Notes under the pieces: model-generated
The model's input: only the letters and a program-made list of their open reading frames with translations
Databases searched by the model: none
Told to the model about the DNA's origin: nothing
Shown: in pieces, positions 1-7,792 of the stretch
Numbering within the stretch: position 1 is the stretch's first letter
Layout: each line of letters starts with the position of its first letter
Origin: Bacillota bacterium
Lineage (GTDB): Bacteria; Bacillota; Clostridia; Lachnospirales; Lachnospiraceae
Assembly (NCBI GenBank): GCA_023413555.1
Contig: JAEZPG010000092.1
Location: 14,392-78,391 of the forward strand
Length of the DNA stretch: 64,000 bases
Direction: 5' to 3'
Position numbers and translations under genes: made by a program

Positions 1-1991
1 CTTGCACCTCTTTCTCTTAGCTTTCTTTTTAAAATCTCAATGATTTTAGCATCAAGATTTGTATTATTTTCATTTTCAAATGGTTCTATGACAATTTTAT
101 CAATTTGTTTCTGTAGTTTATTATTTATATCTTTTTCTTCACAAATTTTTTTACCGTATAGAGCTAATTGCTCTCTCTGCATTTTATTATAGCGCGGGAA
201 TAAAACCTTCTTTAGATGACTTGCTTCAACCTTTAGAGCTCCACCACCCATAACTGTACTAATTAGTTCCAAATAACATTTAGTCCATGATGAATTTAGT
301 AGTGCAAACATCATTAAAATCTGACTTTTTTCATTACACCATAACGTATTAAAATTTGCATCTACTGCCAATGATTGCTGTTCATTTTGATTAATATAGA
401 TGCACTCAATAGACTTTCCGCATACACGCGGAATACATAAATTAGGAACATGCCTTTTTGTCAGCATTGGTAACATATACCAGAAACGACGATACCCCTC
501 CTTATCCTTTTTCACATTTGGTAAAACGGCAGACAGTTGTTGGAACGGTTTGGTAGTCTTTCCTTTTATAGGAACATATACTTCCCCCTCAGTAATATAA
601 TCTTCTAATGCTTCATTCATTACATGACTACTATTTAATAATTCAGGATTAATCTTTGGCACATCAATATTACGTATCTCATTCTGTATATAAAACAAAC
701 AAGTTCTCAAATTGTTCTCTTCAGCACAGAGCCCTGATATTTCTCCCCTATTCTGTAGGGTCATTACAATATTTCTCTTATAAACCTCAAATATCTTCCC
801 ATACCAACTGCGACTTTGAACAATTACTGTTTCACCTCTATTTTCTAAGACTGTACCATAAAAGAAATCATTTGCTCCAGTACGTAATCCTTGTCCAGTT
901 TGAACCCCCATTTCACTTAATGTTTGAAATTCTATCCCAATGCTATCTTTCAATAATTCTTTTAACTCAGAAGGTAACACTTCAAATTCTTCTAATTGTA
1001 TTATATCTTCGTCTAACGCCCACTTAGATTCCTCTATATTCTTAATTAAATTCGGGAATAATGAATACGATTTCTCTTTCCTTGCAAAAATATTATCTGA
1101 CTTTATTGTTTGGCCACTTCTAATCAAGTTTTTAATCGCTTCATACGATATATATGAATTGAACTTGAAGTTCTCTACTAAGGAATTATCTCCAATAAGT
1201 CCTTGACCTAAATCCAATATATATGTTTCCTTTTGTTTTATCTCTAACATAGAAACTGTAACTTTCCTCTGTGCAACAACTAAACATGTTCTAACTAATG
1301 CATTATCGAACCAAACTGCACCTATATCTTTAGCAATAATCATAATATCAAAACACTTTATCAACATATATTGGATAGGCGAAGCATAATCTCGATTCAT
1401 CCAAGTTTCTGGCACAACCATTGCTAAATATCCGTTAGGCTTTACTATGGATGCGCAGAGTATCCAAGATGGTACTGCTATATCTGACAATCCAGAATAA
1501 CCTTCAGCTAATTTTAAGAATAACTCTTTATCACTATTATTTAAATTCTGGATAGACACTATATGACTCACTAGGTTATTGCGAATTTGCTGTGCATTTG
1601 GTAATACCCCTGCTTTATTCTCGGAATTTAGTAATTGATATCGTATATAAGGCGGATTTGTAATAACTAAATCCCATTCCCCAGCGCCGTTTAGTTTTGT
1701 CTTACATTTGATAAATGCATCTCCATATTCAATATTTGCTTCATCAAGCAATTTGCTACATTGAATCGCAACTTCTTTATCAATTTCGATTCCATACAAG
1801 CATTTTTCTGATACACCTGCTCTTTTAAGAGCTAATAACATATCACCTTTACCTACCATAGGATCTATTGCATTATCAATACCTTCTATATCCGGCAAAA
1901 GTGATACTAATAACTCTGATACCAACCTACCTGAAAAATATTGACCATACCTTTTATTATGTGAAGCTATATTTATATCATTACTCATCAT
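1..1991 (-). CDS. N6-adenine DNA methyltransferase with TaqI-like specificity domain (3' end beyond window)
   Basis: An open frame of about 663 codons runs off the left edge of the window; only its start is present. The S-adenosylmethionine motif I reads DPMVGKGD near residue 45, and the catalytic motif IV reads NPPY near residue 113. This order is that of gamma-class N6-adenine methylases. A later segment (VMGGGALKVEASHLKKVLFP, near residue 590) matches the TaqI-like C-terminal specificity domain. ATG at 1991 or 1988 lies inside the end of the preceding methylase gene, so translation is probably coupled. It should methylate adenine, either in a restriction-modification or solitary role. A fused or downstream nuclease would lie outside the window. 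Confidence 0.85.
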   Translation of the reverse strand, partial: MMSNDINIASHNKRYGQYFSGRLVSELLVSLLPDIEGIDNAIDPMVGKGDMLLALKRAGVSEKCLYGIEIDKEVAIQCSKLLDEANIEYGDAFIKCKTKLNGAGEWDLVITNPPYIRYQLLNSENKAGVLPNAQQIRNNLVSHIVSIQNLNNSDKELFLKLAEGYSGLSDIAVPSWILCASIVKPNGYLAMVVPETWMNRDYASPIQYMLIKCFDIMIIAKDIGAVWFDNALVRTCLVVAQRKVTVSMLEIKQKETYILDLGQGLIGDNSLVENFKFNSYISYEAIKNLIRSGQTIKSDNIFARKEKSYSLFPNLIKNIEESKWALDEDIIQLEEFEVLPSELKELLKDSIGIEFQTLSEMGVQTGQGLRTGANDFFYGTVLENRGETVIVQSRSWYGKIFEVYKRNIVMTLQNRGEISGLCAEENNLRTCLFYIQNEIRNIDVPKINPELLNSSHVMNEALEDYITEGEVYVPIKGKTTKPFQQLSAVLPNVKKDKEGYRRFWYMLPMLTKRHVPNLCIPRVCGKSIECIYINQNEQQSLAVDANFNTLWCNEKSQILMMFALLNSSWTKCYLELISTVMGGGALKVEASHLKKVLFPRYNKMQREQLALYGKKICEEKDINNKLQKQIDKIVIEPFENENNTNLDAKIIEILKRKLRERGA

Positions 1992-3768
1992 TATTTCCTT
2001 TACCTTTTTTTAAATAAGCATAGGCTTCTTTTGCATCTAACGTAACCTTAATACCTCTTTCTAAACATTTAGTTATATAAAGTGAATATATTCTACGTTC
2101 ATCCTTTACACCTTGTTTGCTACATTCATCAATTACTAAATCAAGAACATGTTGATCACTCATTTCATCCTTTTCTTGTTCTCCAGCAATTTCTAGAAGT
2201 AATAGAGGATCTCCTTGCACAGAATCTTGCGAAACAACTTGCTTGAAACTACCTTGTTTCTTATCAAGAATATTTGTCTTTGAAACTGTTAATCCTGCAT
2301 TAATTACTGCACTTTCAAAAGAACGCCATACTTCTGCTTTTGCCGCATGAAAAACTACAGCTGCATAGTGTTTATTCTTTAGAACACGTGTAATTTCGCT
2401 AAAAACTTGTGATAACATATTTTTATATTCAATTACATCTTTACATTGTGATGAGCTTATTATTATTTCATCTTTCCTGTCTGTTACTTTAGAAAGCCAA
2501 AGCTCATTAATTTGATTTACTTCTGCATATGGAATAAAATCGCCAAACGGTGGATCTGTAAATATAAAATCAATACTATTACTATCAATCTCCAATTTTG
2601 TACTTGAAGAATTATTAACATAAACCTTTCCAGTACATCCTTCTAATAATTTATAGGCATCATAAAAGGATTTTGATTTTCGCTTTAGTCCTAAAAATAT
2701 ATTTTTCTCTACTGGTAATTTGCTAATATACAACACACCACTTTGGGCACCTGTTAAAACAAAATCTTTCGCATTCTTTTTAGCAACTACTCTTGTCATT
2801 AATGTACAATGTGTGGCATTGTAACTCAATAATAACAACTTTAATGCATCTGCAATTTCCTTAGAATACATCTCTGCTTTTTTCCAAAGTTTATACATTA
2901 CCATATAATTTCTTTTAGTATAAAAGTGATGTAAATGTGTTATTCCTAAATGATATCCAGCACGATGTAATTCACCCCAGACTATCTCTTTGGGATAATC
3001 AGATACATCAAAGGGTTCATTCTCTATTGCAGTGATATTCTTTATATCATCACTATTTGCTTCCCTATCCCAATTAACTCCATCTGTTGTCCCATAAATC
3101 CAAGCTGGTATACGTTTTTTCCTAATTACAGTCTTACCCAAAAGCCTATCTTCATGTGCTTCTGTTACGTGATTCATTGAATCAACCTCATTTAACGTAC
3201 GACAAATTGGACATGTGATTTCTTTATCAAACTTAACAGGTGACCTGCTTGTTCCTTCCGAAAAATACGATATTTCTGCATTACATGCCGAACAGCTTAA
3301 AACATCTGACCAAATCACATAGCGAATAGTACCTACTTTCCCCTCGTTATCTTTCGCATAATAATATTTAGACAGTTCATTTTCTGCCTCTCTTACAAAG
3401 CTATCTACTGCTTTTTTAAATTCAGATGCTTTAATACGACTTGATAACGTTTGAGTTGCAAAAGATCCGTAAGTTCCTATTTCATATATGACCGCATTAC
3501 GTTTTCCCCAGGTTGGTGTTACACTTAACTCAGCTGCTATCTTTTTCATTTGTTCTGTTGGCTGTTCACATAATAGTGCCGCTATTGCAGTGCTTCCACT
3601 CCCACCGAATGTATCTAAAATAACATCATTGGGTTTGGTAATAGTAGCAATATATATTGCAATAGACTCAGGCGAAATCTTTGTTGGATATGGGAATGTA
3701 TTGTAGAATGCTCCTGACCGTGTAGAAGGTAATGGCCTAGAAAACAGTTGTATTATTTCTTTATTCAT
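1981..3768 (-). CDS. DNA methyltransferase with inserted Zn-ribbon (COG1743-like)
   Basis: This 595-aa protein has a SAM-binding motif (DTFGGSGS, residues 52-59) close to the N-terminus. A two-CxxC Zn-ribbon follows (C159/C162 and C186/C189), and the catalytic DPPF motif is at residues 405-408. The order motif I, Zn-ribbon, motif IV is that of adenine-specific methylases of the COG1743 type; whether it makes N4-methylcytosine or N6-methyladenine cannot be read from the motifs. It overlaps a 34-aa upstream ORF by 8 bases and the downstream TaqI-like methylase by about 11 bases. The three therefore form one coupled unit. Two methylases side by side suggest modification of an asymmetric target or of two targets. 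Confidence 0.8.
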   Translation of the reverse strand: MNKEIIQLFSRPLPSTRSGAFYNTFPYPTKISPESIAIYIATITKPNDVILDTFGGSGSTAIAALLCEQPTEQMKKIAAELSVTPTWGKRNAVIYEIGTYGSFATQTLSSRIKASEFKKAVDSFVREAENELSKYYYAKDNEGKVGTIRYVIWSDVLSCSACNAEISYFSEGTSRSPVKFDKEITCPICRTLNEVDSMNHVTEAHEDRLLGKTVIRKKRIPAWIYGTTDGVNWDREANSDDIKNITAIENEPFDVSDYPKEIVWGELHRAGYHLGITHLHHFYTKRNYMVMYKLWKKAEMYSKEIADALKLLLLSYNATHCTLMTRVVAKKNAKDFVLTGAQSGVLYISKLPVEKNIFLGLKRKSKSFYDAYKLLEGCTGKVYVNNSSSTKLEIDSNSIDFIFTDPPFGDFIPYAEVNQINELWLSKVTDRKDEIIISSSQCKDVIEYKNMLSQVFSEITRVLKNKHYAAVVFHAAKAEVWRSFESAVINAGLTVSKTNILDKKQGSFKQVVSQDSVQGDPLLLLEIAGEQEKDEMSDQHVLDLVIDECSKQGVKDERRIYSLYITKCLERGIKVTLDAKEAYAYLKKGKGNNDE

Positions 3769-3865
3769 CTATTTCACCTAAACCTATATTTTCATTAATT
3801 ATTTTATCATTTTTTTGTACAGCAGTTTTTGATAAGTTTAGCATATTCTGTTTCACAATCATCAT
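3761..3865 (-). CDS. 34-aa ORF coupled to the Zn-ribbon methyltransferase
   Basis: A short ORF starting MMIVKQNMLN and ending GEIDE is preceded by a good ribosome binding site (AAGGAG, about 6 bases before ATG 3865). Its stop codon TAA lies 8 bases inside the methylase gene, the same overlap style as the next junction. That arrangement supports real translation, either as a small protein or as a coupling leader. I recognise no family, and it is too short for a C-protein helix-turn-helix regulator. It could also be the tail of a deleted upstream gene that acquired a start. Confidence 0.5.
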   Translation of the reverse strand: MMIVKQNMLNLSKTAVQKNDKIINENIGLGEIDE

Positions 3866-3968
3866 ACCAATCTCCTTAATTAATATTAATAAACAATCAT
3901 CTTATTGTTTCTGTTTTTATTCTATACGAACCGTTCTTTTTATCTCATTTATGACATATTACCAAACT

Positions 3969-3977
3969 ATTATAGCA
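3969..3977 (-). promoter_or_regulatory. Extended -10 promoter for the methyltransferase unit
   Basis: On the minus strand TGCTATAAT forms a perfect extended -10 element about 105 bases upstream of the 34-aa ORF. No good -35 hexamer is present at 17-bp spacing, as is common for extended -10 promoters. Confidence 0.5.
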
Positions 3978-4120
3978 TATACTATTCTGCGATGCACATG
4001 CTAATTTAGTACCTTTTATAAGACGATTTTTTAAGCTAGGCAATAGTATACTCGCTCAGCCGTATCCAAATAAAATCATCTGAAAAATTATTAAAGTAGT
4101 ACAAATCAAATTATATATAC

Positions 4121-4243
4121 TCACGTTTGTAATTTTATATCACTATATAAATTTCCCTTTTTATTACTGTTATCAATTTGCAAAGACCTACTCACCTCAT
4201 CCCCATACTCATCCTTATCCAACCTCATCTTCAATTCCTTCAT
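4121..4243 (-). pseudogene. Possible gene remnant (40 codons)
   Basis: The minus frame stays open from about 4300 and ends at 4121. It reads a charged peptide containing MKELKMRLDKDEYGDE. There is no Shine-Dalgarno sequence before the ATG at 4243, and the frame continues upstream without a start. It looks like the C-terminal piece of a decayed gene. I do not recognise the parent. Confidence 0.25.
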
Positions 4244-4573
4244 CCACTCTGCCTTATAATTTATACTAAGATAATACCCTTTACATCTGACAACTGAACT
4301 ACATGAAACTACTTTCCAAACACTTTACAAGTACTTTAAACTTCATATATACCATAATGCAAATCAATATATTAAAATATTAATTTTATTTCTATAAAAT
4401 AAGAGAGAGCTAATAATTTACAATTATCTCCCTTTTATATCCAAACATATTAGGCTCATACTCTTTAATTATCATCATCTGCTTTCCAAATCGCATAATA
4501 TTTTTTTGTAGATACTTCTTTTTTCATCAGGCTAAACCCAGCTACTATACTGGGATGAATTTTTTATCTCTTT

Positions 4574-4623
4574 GACTCTGAAACAGGTTTCAGAGTCACT
4601 TCAATCCCCTTTGGGAATTGAAG
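4574..4623 (-). terminator. Two tandem hairpins downstream of the helicase gene
   Basis: The first is an 11-bp perfect inverted repeat (GACTCTGAAAC / GTTTCAGAGTC, 4574-4584 and 4587-4597) with a 2-base loop. The second, imperfect, pairs CTTCAAT(4599) with ATTGAAG(4623). On the minus strand the sequence after the first hairpin is AAAGAGATAAAAA, so the U-tract is poor. Position suggests transcription termination for the helicase gene, but the near-zero loop of the first hairpin would also suit a DNA-level cruciform or protein site. Confidence 0.45.
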
Positions 4624-4698
4624 CTTTCATAGATAATAGTTATTAGATGTGCAAAGTTATGATTACAATTATTGTATTTACTATAATAAATGACTTAA

Positions 4699-6423
4699 TT
4701 ATGCGCTTAACTTTGCACCGTCATCTTCTATCCTGCTTAAAATCCAGTATGTGATTCTTTTTTTATTCTTCTGAACAGTCTTCGCTGAAATATAATACCC
4801 TAAATCATTGATTACCGTATTAATGCTTCCTATCCTTATAGACTGCCCTCGTCCATCCCCAATGGAATACTCTTTGTATAACACATGAATAAACTGTTGA
4901 TGTATATCACTGTACAATTGAATTGGATAATTTAAAAATCCTTCTAGATAAACAGGCAGTCTATTAGCTCTGTTACTTCTTATCTCTTCTTTCTCTGATA
5001 ATGTTTTCAGAGCTTTTCCTTTATCTATTATCACATCATTAATTGACTTGTCATATCGTTCTACAATTTGCTTTGCATACTGATAATTTACATTTCTAAA
5101 ATCATAGAAGCTCATTTTAGCTGAATAGTAATCATTAATATCGAAGGTTATCTGATTTAATCTACAATACAGATCTCTTTTAAATCCGATTTTAGCTAGA
5201 TATGTTTCACGCACTAAAAATCTTGCTGTGATTCCTGATGTATCCTTCTTAATAACATTGAGTTTTTCACTTTCCCAACATTCTTGATACTTGCGATTAA
5301 ACTCTTCTACAATAGGATAAGTTGATGGCTCTTCTACTTTGTAATCTTGTTGCATTTGTAAATAATCATTGTACATTTGAATTTGAAATAATACCCCATC
5401 ATATTCTCGTTTTATACGTTGATAATTTGTCACAATATACACTTTTAATCTATCTGAATTAATCACCTCATTGAATCGTTTTCGACCAATCATCTGAATA
5501 ATCTGTACTAGATCATGAACATTGTCTATAATCATGGTAGTAAATTTAACATCCTCTATACTTATTCCATTATCAAGAGCTGAATTAGCAATAAGATATT
5601 TCGTATGAAACTTTTTATCTTCTACTAATTGTTGTTGCTTTTTTTCCATAGCCACATCCTTTTGCTTACCCTTTACCCATTTAGAATGAATATAATCGGC
5701 ATCCTCTAATTTTTTACACAACGATTTCATCTTGCTTTTATCAGTAAAAATCATACACTTTTCGCCATGAGGAACACGAAGTGCCAATGAATCAACTCTC
5801 TTACTTGTAAAAAATAAATCAATACGATCATACCAATTAATCACCTTATTATAATCATAAATCTTTAAATTTCCCTTTTCTACACTAATACCATTTAGCC
5901 AAAGCGTTGGTAAAAGTTCAAACTCAGTAGCTGTAACTAATATCAACTCTGCCCCACTAGCTCGTCTTTCCATTAATATTCGAAGGATGTCATCACACTC
6001 TTCATTATAGGTTGCGTCTTGTACTATGAAATGTGCTTCATCACATATCACAAACTTAAACTTTGACAAAAAGTCCTTGTCTACTTTAGGCAGTGAATGA
6101 TACGTCATTACTTTAACTCTATCTCCATATGCCTTTTTCATATTTCGGTTTGCCACCTCTTCTACCAATTCATTGGTAAGATTCTTCTCGGCCTGTTTCA
6201 AATCTGCCTTATGCTGTGCAACTAATGTTGATCTATTGGCAAGTAGCAGTACATTATTAGCGAATGCTCCTTCAGTTAAATCCCTTATTAACTCATTTAT
6301 TATAAATACACTTTTCCCTATTCCAGTGCCGCCAACAATTAGCTTTACAATTCCTGAACGTTCCTTAATCTCTTTATATTCACTAGTTTTCATTACCTCT
6401 GCTAAGTATTTATGTTTCTTCAT
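4699..6423 (-). CDS. DEAH-box superfamily 2 helicase
   Basis: The protein is 574 aa. Walker A is VGGTGIGKS (residues 30-38), the Walker B box is DEAH (130-133), a motif III-like TATE follows at about 166, and motif VI is QMIGRKR (312-318). The C-terminal 200 residues are not recognisable and may bind DNA or a partner. It should be an ATP-driven nucleic-acid translocase. An AAGGAG site lies 8 bases before the ATG. It sits between the methyltransferases and a serine recombinase, so it belongs to the mobile island. A replication or restriction role for the element is equally possible. It is not a recognisable type I or type III R subunit. Confidence 0.75.
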   Translation of the reverse strand: MKKHKYLAEVMKTSEYKEIKERSGIVKLIVGGTGIGKSVFIINELIRDLTEGAFANNVLLLANRSTLVAQHKADLKQAEKNLTNELVEEVANRNMKKAYGDRVKVMTYHSLPKVDKDFLSKFKFVICDEAHFIVQDATYNEECDDILRILMERRASGAELILVTATEFELLPTLWLNGISVEKGNLKIYDYNKVINWYDRIDLFFTSKRVDSLALRVPHGEKCMIFTDKSKMKSLCKKLEDADYIHSKWVKGKQKDVAMEKKQQQLVEDKKFHTKYLIANSALDNGISIEDVKFTTMIIDNVHDLVQIIQMIGRKRFNEVINSDRLKVYIVTNYQRIKREYDGVLFQIQMYNDYLQMQQDYKVEEPSTYPIVEEFNRKYQECWESEKLNVIKKDTSGITARFLVRETYLAKIGFKRDLYCRLNQITFDINDYYSAKMSFYDFRNVNYQYAKQIVERYDKSINDVIIDKGKALKTLSEKEEIRSNRANRLPVYLEGFLNYPIQLYSDIHQQFIHVLYKEYSIGDGRGQSIRIGSINTVINDLGYYISAKTVQKNKKRITYWILSRIEDDGAKLSA

Positions 6424-6503
6424 ATCAATATCTCCTTAATCCTCTTCTGGTTACCTTTATATTTGTATTATATAATTGTTTTTTAGCCAGTAAACTCAAA
6501 TGC

Positions 6504-6539
6504 AAAAAAAGAGCAATTGATACCTTTACCAATTACTCT
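6504..6539 (-). terminator. Intrinsic terminator after the recombinase/HTH genes
   Basis: The minus strand reads AGAGTAATTG, a 10-base loop, CAATTGCTCT, then a run of seven T residues. This is a classic rho-independent terminator, 20 bases after the small HTH ORF. Confidence 0.85.
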
Positions 6540-6558
6540 GCACTATTTCATATTATAT

Positions 6559-6684
6559 TTACTTCTCTCTTTTTGCTCTTATTAAGGTACTTTTACTAAT
6601 TGTAGTTAGTTTCTCTATCTGCTTATATAAATTGCTCTCCAATAACTCTAATGCATGTTCTAACTGAGCCCGTCCATACTTCAC
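6559..6684 (-). CDS. 41-aa helix-turn-helix ORF behind the recombinase
   Basis: GTG at 6684 lies 2 bases after the recombinase stop, and the ORF ends just before the terminator. The product (VKYGRAQLEHALELLESN, then a segment ISKSTLIRAKREK) resembles the helix-turn-helix tail of serine recombinases, where IS(K)STLYR is typical. It may be a separately translated DNA-binding module coupled to the recombinase, or a second C-terminal domain split off by a frameshift. No separate ribosome binding site is obvious, so translation would rely on coupling. Confidence 0.5.
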   Translation of the reverse strand: MKYGRAQLEHALELLESNLYKQIEKLTTISKSTLIRAKREK

Positions 6685-6686
6685 TC

Positions 6687-7247
6687 TTATTGATATTTAT
6701 ACTGCATTATTAACTTGTCTAATGTTGGACGAGATATCTTCAATTCTTTTGCCAACTGAGATTTATTTATTTCTCGATTCCTATATCTTAGATAATGTTG
6801 ATTGAAATCATTTATATTGATTGGCTTTCTACCTTTATATTTTCCCTGTTTCTTCGCAATCGCAATACCTTCCCTTTGACGTTCAAGAAGATTCATTCTT
6901 TCAAATTCATTGATAGCTGCTATCATTGTTAACATTAATTTTCCTGTGGGAGTTGATGTATCAAGATTCTCTTTTGTACTAACAAGACTGATTCCTTTAT
7001 TATTAAAAAGCTCTACCAATTCCAACAGATCTTTTGTGCTTCTTGCTAATCTGCTAAAATCATGGATATATACCGTATCCCCTTCTCTTATATAGTCAAT
7101 CATATTTTGAAGTTCTGGTCGGTTTGTATCTTTTGCACTTACCTTTTCCATAAACCATTTATCTATCTGATATTTATTAAGCGACTCGATTTGTCTTGCT
7201 TCATTTTGTTCTACTGTTGATACTCTTACATATGCAATATTAGCCAT
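6687..7247 (-). CDS. Serine recombinase (resolvase/invertase family)
   Basis: The length, 186 aa, is normal for the small resolvase/invertase class. The catalytic serine is S10 in YVRVSTVEQN. The conserved arginine segment DFSRLARS is present, followed by the long E-helix region and a C-terminal helix-turn-helix (KSQLAKELKISRPTLDKL). It should catalyse site-specific recombination by double-strand cleavage and a 5'-phosphoserine link. AAGGTGA precedes the ATG at 7247. It probably serves the island as resolvase or invertase. The short form lacks the extra domains of large serine integrases, so it is less likely to be the integrase that placed the island. Confidence 0.9.
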   Translation of the reverse strand: MANIAYVRVSTVEQNEARQIESLNKYQIDKWFMEKVSAKDTNRPELQNMIDYIREGDTVYIHDFSRLARSTKDLLELVELFNNKGISLVSTKENLDTSTPTGKLMLTMIAAINEFERMNLLERQREGIAIAKKQGKYKGRKPININDFNQHYLRYRNREINKSQLAKELKISRPTLDKLIMQYKYQ

Positions 7248-7332
7248 AATCCATTCACCTTACTGTTATATTTTTCCTTTATTAATATTATATATAGTAT
7301 TTTTGATTTCGTAAATATAAACTTATAATGTG

Positions 7333-7437
7333 ATTTACATAATGTAAATTTGTATAGAATACAACTCTATTTTTACACATTAAACTGTACTTCACAATGT
7401 AAATTTGGATTAGGTTCTATTTTTACATTCCCTCCTA
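7333..7437. promoter_or_regulatory. Palindromic TTTACAT/ATGTAAA sites upstream of the recombinase (res-like or operator)
   Basis: A perfect palindrome with 8-bp arms (ATTTACAT, A, ATGTAAAT) lies at 7333-7349. Further half-sites follow: TTTTTACAC near 7370, AATGTAAATTTG at 7397 and TTTTTACATT at 7429. Several 12-bp inverted-repeat units just upstream of a resolvase gene are what a res site or autoregulatory operator looks like. Which of the two applies is not decided by sequence alone. Confidence 0.45.
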
Positions 7438-7689
7438 TGATCAAAATTCCCATAATTATGGTCATTACTCACTCTTTTCATCAAGGAATACCAAATGTAT
7501 GTTTTCATGACTTATATTACACGAACTGATATATTATTGAGTCATATCCTTTCATTGCATATACACCAATTCTATGGCTTTCTGGAGTAATGTTATATTG
7601 TCCCTGAACGGATATATATTCTCAAATTGCACTCAGGGCTTCATCTCTTATAATGGTTCATCAATATATCGCCACCTAATAACCATAAA

Positions 7690-7744
7690 AAAGAGGTACC
7701 TTGATATCCACACTGAGAGAATATCCATGTGCACACAAGGTACC
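7690..7744 (-). terminator. Terminator of the PHP-ATPase gene
   Basis: Arms GGTACCTTG (7695-7703) and CAAGGTACC (7736-7744) pair across a 32-base loop. On the minus strand the stem is followed by TCTTTTTTATGG, a good U-tract. Confidence 0.75.
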
Positions 7745-7792
7745 AAATAATTTTTTTGTTTAAAATTATAACATTTCAAAATCTAATTTTGT

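Larger units (their letters stand above)
3866..4698. other. AT-rich intergenic region
   Basis: About 830 bases separate the methyltransferase unit from the helicase gene. Apart from the promoter at 3969, the weak remnant at 4121-4243 and the tandem hairpins at 4574-4623, I see no gene or RNA here. Confidence 0.5.
7248..7792. other. Intergenic region between recombinase and PHP-ATPase genes
   Basis: It contains the palindromic cluster (7333-7437) and the terminator of the PHP-ATPase gene (7690-7744). No coding region is seen between them. Confidence 0.5.

Noticed and set aside
400..1206. Plus-strand frames of 66-123 codons
   Set aside because: They lie antisense to the continuous methyltransferase frame on the minus strand and have no ribosome binding sites.
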